Below, in pieces: positions 58,398 to 64,000 of a stretch of 64,000 nt of DNA (position 1 is its first letter; each line of letters starts with the position of its first letter). The position numbers and the translations under genes are program-made. Source of the DNA: Marsupella aquatica (Eukaryota; Marchantiophyta); assembly GCA_973895155.1 (NCBI GenBank), contig OZ316891.1, positions 9,796,001-9,860,000 of the forward strand. Reading direction: 5' to 3'. The notes below the pieces were generated by a model, which saw only the letters and a list, made by a program, of their open reading frames with translations, was not told where the DNA came from and did no database searches.

Positions 58398-58690
58398 TGT
58401 TGGGGATAATCCCTATCCCGAGACACCATGCACATGTGAACACCATACAAAGTAGTCGACACAGCGAGGACGTGGTTCACCTCATGACCGAGGCTACGTC
58501 CACGGGAAAGCAAGAGACCTTTACTTCTCTCTTGCCCAACTCAAACAATGAACTGAAGATCCACCAAGGACTGGCACCAGCCCTGGCTATATACACAACA
58601 ACACTATTGCTAACCCTAGCTAAGTCTTAACCTGAGTTAGACTAACTACGGTTAGCTATAGAGTCACAAGACTAAGAGCAATACCTAGCA
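58398..58690 (-). repeat. 5' LTR of the deleted Copia relative (293 bp)
   Basis: Plus-strand start TGTTGGGGATAATCCC, end GCAATACCTAGCA. It shares with the Copia-1 LTR the reverse complement of the block GTGAACCACGT and GACGTAGCCTC. It is about 50 bp shorter than the 345-bp LTRs. Confidence 0.88.
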
Positions 58691-58734
58691 AGCATGACGT
58701 CTCATAATCATCACTCATACAACACTCGAGTACA

Positions 58735-58800
58735 CTGACACAAAGATACGTGGTTCACCTCGTCAGGGCTACGTCCACGGCCGCACCAAGAGCTTATTGA
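58735..58800 (-). repeat. fragment of a third Copia LTR
   Basis: ATACGTGGTTCACCTCGTC, GGCTACGTCCACGG and CAAGAGCTTATTG repeat the conserved LTR core of both neighbours without their ends. It is wedged between two better-preserved LTRs. Confidence 0.6.
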
Positions 58801-58877
58801 AAAGTGAAAGATAGGAAGGCAGACAAGCTTATTGTTTGTTTTTAAATCAAAATGTTTCTATTGGCTGAACTCTTAGT

Positions 58878-59222
58878 TGTTGAGCATAGACTACATTCGC
58901 AACTGCAAGCCCATGAACCATCCAACGTACAAGAGTCGACACAGAGAGATACCTGGTTCACCTCCACATGAGGCTACGTCCACGGGAACACACAAGAGCT
59001 TTACTGCACTCTAGACCTAACGGCCATACCAAACATCCGTACAAGCTCTCCCTATCTCTCAACTAGCTCCGTAACAATGAGCCTAGCTGAGTTCTACCAG
59101 GGTCTGGCATCAGCCCTGGCTTAATACACAACAGCACTACCGCTAACATTAGCTAAGTCCGAACCCGAGTTAGCCTAACTGTGGTTAGCTCATGAGTCAC
59201 AAGACTAGAGCAATATCTAACA
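58878..59222 (-). mobile_element. solo LTR of the Copia-1 family with intact TSD
   Basis: 345 bp, plus-strand TGTTGAGCATAGAC to ATATCTAACA, flanked by TTAGT on both sides (58873-58877 and 59223-59227). It aligns along its length with the reverse complement of the Copia-1 LTR, including GTTCCCGTGGACGTAGCCTC. No internal sequence is attached. Confidence 0.93.
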
Positions 59223-59278
59223 TTAGTTCAGCTTTTGTGACCAACCTCTTTGGTCAAGGACCAAACCTCTTTGGTCAA

Positions 59279-60111
59279 TCCCTTTTCGTATATGGGCTAG
59301 CACTAACCCAATACTAGGTTCCCACTGCCATGTGGTGAGTTGCAAGTGGCCAGGGTTAACCAGCCACTATCCCCGCTCACCGCCTCCCCTTTCCCCATAG
59401 CGACACTTATCAGGCAGGCCCAAGACCTGCAAAAATGCTTCAATTTTTTCTGAAATCCCCTCACAGAAACTCAACACTTTCCCCCCATTGTTTTTACCCA
59501 CAGAAACGCAACAAATCTTGCATTTGTTTTGCTCTTGTTTTTGTGAGCAAAAAGGTTCAGCCCCATCACCAGCCTTCGACAGCCCTGCAGTACATGACAC
59601 TCCTGCAGCGCACGCAGGCCATCCATGATTGAGTGCTGGCCAAGGACAATGCAGCAGCAATCGATTGTCGACACAGCAGCCATAGCTAGGTGCCGCACAG
59701 ACTGCAGCACTTTCAATCGAGACAACAACTTTTCGAAGACATTTTCTGAGGCAATTTTTGTGCAAACTGTCACCTTCAACCTGTGAGCTCTTAATTGGAG
59801 GTGACCAGGGAGGGATGGATGTGTAAACATTTGCCCAGTGTTTTCTCACAAAAATCAAGCCAGAAACAAAATGCAACTGTTTTTTGTGAGTAAAGTAGGA
59901 GGAGCAAAGAGTGCGTCACTTTTGTAAGGGGATTTTTGGCAAAAACTGTTGAGGTTTTGCTGGTCCCTGACCTGCCCAATAAGCTCCACGATGAGGAAGT
60001 GGGAGGGGGTGACTTATGATTGTGGCTGGTTAACCCTGGCCACTCGCGAGTCACCACGTTGCAGTGGGAACCCCATATTGGGTTAGTGCTAACCCAGATA
60101 CTAAAATGGGA
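59279..60111. mobile_element. long-TIR element, 833 bp
   Basis: The left arm (59279 to about 59440) and right arm (about 59950-60111) are inverted copies. Shared stretches include TAGCACTAACCCAATA, GGTTCCCACTGC and GTGGCCAGGGTTAACCAG. The arms decay inward but can be followed for about 160 bp. There is no recognisable protein in the roughly 500-bp centre. I found no convincing target duplication. It is probably a non-autonomous Mutator-like or foldback element. Confidence 0.7.
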
Positions 60112-61634
60112 GCAGGTTCACCAATAAATTTGCTTGTGGGACAGAATACTGAATTTGGGTAATTTTGGGGACAGGTTAGTTAAAAGCTGTATTCCAGAAT
60201 GGAGTAAGTACATTAAATTGTTCAATTAAAGCTTGAATTATAACATACTTTTCTCTTGCATCTTGAGCTCTCCATCTAAACATTCAAACGCTGATATCAA
60301 TAGGATCTCAAAATGCTCTTTTATGAGTCAAACTTTCCCATTATAGAATTCCATAACAGTCTAGTTCAAATGAATGGTCACATAGATTTGATGCAAATTT
60401 AGATATCCTATTTTAGTGAGTGTTTGATGAAAGTAAAATGGTCTGTTCAAAAAACAAAACAATGCAGCTCTAGATATGTGCTCGGTTCTAAAACAGTCAG
60501 TTTTTTTCTGAACCAAAACTTACGTACTGGAGAAGAGTTCCCACTATAGATGCTGCTGGAGTCAGGTGAGAGTGTAGATGCAGACTGAGACATCCACACA
60601 ATCAGATAATTCCCTCACTTGGTTTTAGGGGGGGGGGGGGGAGTGGTTGGGTGGGTTGCTTAAGTCAATTTGCCTTGCAAATCACTTGAGATGGAAGAGT
60701 TCTGGGAGTTGAACCTTAGATGGAAAAAATGTTTTACGTGATGCCCAAATGGACACACAAAACCCTGATGACACAAATGTTAGACAAGGCGGGCTGAGCA
60801 TGTAAGTGGTAATGGAAGGTTCGACTATGAGATTGGTAGCTGCTGCCCTTGATGGGCTTGGGAGTAGGCTGATCAGAATTTCGTTGTTGTTGAGTCTCGT
60901 TTTTGGAGCTAGCTTCGTCAGCCAATTCGCCAGATGGTTGTCTCGGTAATTGCAAATGATTCACGATCTAGAGGAAGAATCTATCACCAGTTGCTAACGC
61001 TTGTGGTGGTATTTTCGTCAAGGGTCGATTGGAACTTTGCACCAACATTTGTCCTCGTCCTTTCATTTGATTACGATGGCTGGCTGATCGATGCGAGTAG
61101 GTTTCTCTCAAATTCTGGCACAGCTTAAAAAGCGCGGGTGCCTGTCAAGCGTGTAAGACACGGTTCTTCGTGGCTGCACAGCAGCTGCGAAGGCATTGAC
61201 TAATTACAAATTTTACTCAATAGTGGGAGGAAAGTGTCTACGGAGTGGGGATCTCGGACCCTCGCACTTGAGTTCTTCCGATGGTCGTCATAGTTGCGAC
61301 GCTAAGTTTGTTCCTTGTGAATTAATGGGAAAAGGGTGTATGCGGCAATTGATATGAGGATCATGTACAAGTTGGCGCTCTTGTCCTAGCATGTGTCCTG
61401 GGATGGTTTTACAGAGTTGGAGAGTATTTCCGGGCATCGTTCGTCAGGTTTGGCGGAGGCAAACAGTGGCTCGTAAAGAGAATCCAGACCAATGGAATTG
61501 TACAGATGTCTGTACGATGAGATGGCAAGGAGAGGAAACTGAAGTCAATGCTCAAGATTATTATTGCCGGACGTAGTGTCATGAAGCTGATCGCTCCGAA
61601 CTCGGTGCGGGGACCGATGGTAGATATATTTACT
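60112..61634. other. region upstream of the LysM gene
   Basis: No gene recognised up to about 60900. A run of 14 G lies at 60628-60641. The last several hundred bases before 61635 should include promoter and 5' UTR. An in-frame upstream ATG at 61548 would add 29 residues before a much better signal-peptide start. Confidence 0.45.
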
Positions 61635-63636
61635 ATGGTGATGGCCACAACGACTGTGGTCCACACACTGGTACTCCTGACTGGGTTCTTCAGTCTCCGT
61701 GCTTCTGCACAATCGCCTCTTACTCCAATGAAGTGCTCCTCCGCATTTGCTAAGACGCCCTGCGATTCCTACCTGTACTTCATCAACTCTAATTCACAAT
61801 TCTTATCTGATATTGCGACAAATTTCAATGTCGACCGGTCCGACATATTCGTTCTTCAGGAAGCTCTCCCTAACACCTACCTTATAAAGAAAAGATGTAC
61901 CTGCGGTGACAATACCGGTTCTACAGCTGCTGAATTCTTTACGAAAGTAGTGTACACTCCGCGCTCTGCAGACATAAATTTAAGGCCTGAAGATATTTAT
62001 GGCGCCTTGGTTTACAGCAACGTTTCTGCGGGTTCTTCAAAGCAAAGAGAGTTTCAGCTTCTCTGTGGGTGTCCAATTCAAGGGTGGAATACAACGATTA
62101 CGTATATCGTTGAAAATAACGACAATTTGCCTGCAGTTAGCCAAGAATTTAGTTCTAATACGTCTGCCATACAGATGTTAAACAGTCTTCCTAACATGGG
62201 CTCCATCAGACCCGGTCACAATCTCTTCATCCCCACCAATTTCAGTAAGTTCTACAGCCGTTCTGTTTCAACAATTCTACTCAAGCGATAGTTAATACGT
62301 TGGAGCTTTTGGTTGCTATAGCTAGGTGCACACTAGTCTGCGCTGGGAATTGTGTCACCCGGACTACCGTTTTGAAGGACTCATTTCTTGGAGAATGAAT
62401 TGTCACCAGTAACATGAACTACTGTAGCAACCTTGAATCCTAGTAAGCATGGACTACGTTTAGTCATCACGACCGTTGTGTGCACCTACTATGATTAACA
62501 ATCTTGTTTAGTTTCAATGGAAAGAGAGGAAGATTTTCGGACATGTGAAAGTCACGAATCCAGACCTTTGCTGAATTAATGGCAAATAGGACAGAAAGTA
62601 CTTGATATGACAATGGCAAATATGGTCATGAGGTCATTGAGACTGCTAGATCTAATAACAAACAACACTCTTGGTTTGACACTCCAAGAAGGGACATCAG
62701 TAGATGGTTGCCACTCATTAACTAATCGCAGATCAGGTCGGTGAGTTCCAACATCTAATGCGAAGTCGCACGGCTCAGCCTCAAAGCGTTTGATACGGGG
62801 TATCTTTGATGGGAAACCTATGGTTCTCCCTTCTTTCTCCCTCTAAATAGCCAGTCGCCATGGTCTAGCAATCAAGAAAAAGGAGCCCGATTGAGATTCT
62901 CATCCTAATTGTTTTCTGTGTTGTCTTTGTTGCCGATCGGTGCACTTGGCTGTGAACTTCGTTGGCTTGGATCGGAGTAGCACCATCTCATGTCGCACCT
63001 CAAGGTATGACAAGCTCATGATTGCATACTTAGCTATATTCTCTTGAAAAGTAGTCACATGATGCTCCTCTATCAAAGACTAGATGAAGGTGTCGTTCGT
63101 GGTTCGCCGCGGCTCTTTGGTAGCAGATTCCACTGTTGAGTATTAAGCCAACGATTCGTTCGAAAGATTTCCTTGAAGATTTCCTTTGGTCTTTGCAAAA
63201 ATTATGAGTAAGCTGGGCTTGGCCATGTCGATCTAACAATATGACGTCACCTTTCCAAGATTGGTGATAACTTGCAGTTTTATACCATGAGCCCAAGTGT
63301 TACTGACATTTCAACACGCTCAACTGTCCCTTGCAGAAGCTACTCAACCATCCCCTGAAAAAAAAAAGAGCAACGGTCTCGTGGCCGGGGTCATATCTGC
63401 AGTGGTGGTGCTCCTCGTCTTAGTCGTGATTACTGCATGTGTGTTTTGGTGGAGACGTGTAAGGAATCACACTGTGTACAGCCGTTCTAGTGTCGAACAC
63501 TCCGGCGCTTCGCTGTCGGGGCCTTCCAAGGAACATGATGGAAGGTTTGGCTTCATCGGTAGCTGGTTTAATTCCCAAAGAGCAAAGAGTTGCGGTGTCA
63601 ATAACAACGTCAAGCGCAGCATTACTCTTCCCAGAG
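61635..63636 (+). CDS. LysM receptor-like protein, partial (ectodomain and TM exons)
   Basis: A probable plasma-membrane receptor for chitin- or peptidoglycan-type glycans. Exon 1 (61635-62244) starts MVMATTTVVHTLVLLTGFF, a signal peptide ending near RASAQ. The ectodomain has the LysM-receptor cysteine pattern: KCSSAFAKTPCDSYLYF, KRCTCGD and LLCGCP, with LysM-like modules around SDIATNFNVDRSDI, RPEDIYGALVYSNVS and LPNMGSIRPGHNLFIPTNF. Exon 2 (63337-63636) follows CTTGCAG and holds a transmembrane helix (VISAVVVLLVLVVITACVF), basic residues and a juxtamembrane stretch ending SITLPR. A GTAAGA donor then opens an intron that leaves the window. No kinase domain is visible, so LYK and LYR types cannot be told apart. 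ATG 61641 is an alternative start. Confidence 0.82.
62245..63336 (+). other. intron 1 of the LysM gene
   Basis: Donor TTCA|GTAAGT and acceptor CCCTTGCAG; 1092 bp; the phase-1 join gives PTNF|KATQPS or similar. No other feature was seen inside. Confidence 0.75.
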
Positions 63637-64000
63637 GTAAGATCGATCTTGAAGTAGTTAGCAGAGGTGCTCAGTTACTGTCGGTTCGTGGTCGATCTGA
63701 CCGTAATGTGATCGATTGCAATCGCGCAGCGAAGTTGTAGAGCTTACCATGAGCTAAAGTGCCTGGTGTCGATTCTGACGCTGACGACGAGGAAAGTCTC
63801 TCGTAACACTAGGCATGGTAACACGATACGTTCAGAACAAGTATCTTAGAAAATCATGGCGCTATCATTACCGGATACATGCTCACTTCGCTATGCCACT
63901 AATTCATTTTTTAATTGGTACTTTATTTTCGACAGCTAGAAGCTTGCTTGAAGTCTCAGTTGAACGAGGATGTTGGTTGGGAAGAACCAGGATAATAACA
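63637..64000 (+). other. intron 2 of the LysM gene, truncated by the window edge
   Basis: It begins GTAAGATCG. No family-like exon is evident before base 64000. Reading through the donor keeps an open frame for about 35 codons of unlike text. Confidence 0.55.

Larger units (their letters stand above)
55771..58690 (-). mobile_element. internally deleted Copia-1 relative carrying repeat X
   Basis: Target duplication AGCAT (55766-55770 and 58691-58695) brackets the element. On the minus strand it has a 293-bp LTR (58690 to 58398), the PBS TGGTATCATAGC, and a leader homologous to that of Copia-1. The leader is interrupted by repeat X copy 2, then runs straight into the last ~62 bp of a 3' LTR (55832 to 55771). 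All of gag, pol and most of the 3' LTR are missing. The intact target duplication shows the loss happened within one insertion. Confidence 0.88.

Noticed and set aside
1-64000. CRISPR arrays, operons, tRNA or rRNA genes
   Set aside because: No regularly spaced identical repeats with unique spacers, no tRNA cloverleaf and no rRNA sequence were seen; the window is eukaryotic nuclear DNA.

Overview
The window looks like nuclear DNA of a land plant. Its two recognisable host genes are a plant-type CBP/p300 histone acetyltransferase (HAC family) and the start of a LysM receptor-like gene, both split by GT-AG introns. Everything else large enough to identify is plant-type transposon sequence: Ty1-copia elements, solo LTRs, MITEs and TIR elements. 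I cannot name the species. A non-seed plant (bryophyte, lycophyte or fern) is possible, but that is inference only.

Layout. 0-6 kb holds a doubtful LINE remnant, a 20-bp minisatellite and gene-poor DNA. 6.1-15.8 kb is a transposon nest: a MITE, then an unclassified 1.45-kb repeat (called X here) split by a complete but decayed Copia element (Copia-1, 6838-13560, TSD GGCAT) and by two MITEs, with a further MITE just outside. 15.8-21.9 kb shows no gene I can support. 22.5-34.5 kb is the HAC gene, reconstructed as 16 coding exons giving about 1825 residues, with a GC-AG intron, a perfect 125-bp tandem duplication in intron 2 and long glutamine-rich stretches. 34.5-42.1 kb is intergenic with a solo LTR of the Copia-1 family. 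42.1-49.0 kb is a second, minus-strand Copia element (Copia-2, TSD GTCTA) with identical 107-bp LTRs and one continuous gag-pol frame interrupted by two stop codons. 49.0-60.1 kb holds a 2.97-kb element with long terminal inverted repeats and an 11-bp direct flank, a deleted Copia relative carrying a second copy of X (TSD AGCAT), a minus-strand solo LTR (TSD TTAGT) and another long-TIR element. 61.6 kb to the right edge is the LysM receptor-like gene: ectodomain exon and transmembrane exon, cut by the window before any kinase domain.

The two host genes have no visible functional link. HAC is a nuclear transcriptional coactivator; the LysM gene should encode a cell-surface receptor for chitin- or peptidoglycan-like ligands. 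The most notable material is the transposon stratigraphy: X hosts Copia-1 while a Copia relative hosts X, copies lacking insertions serve as empty sites for one another, and the decay pattern is dominated by transitions. X is the best candidate for an undescribed element.
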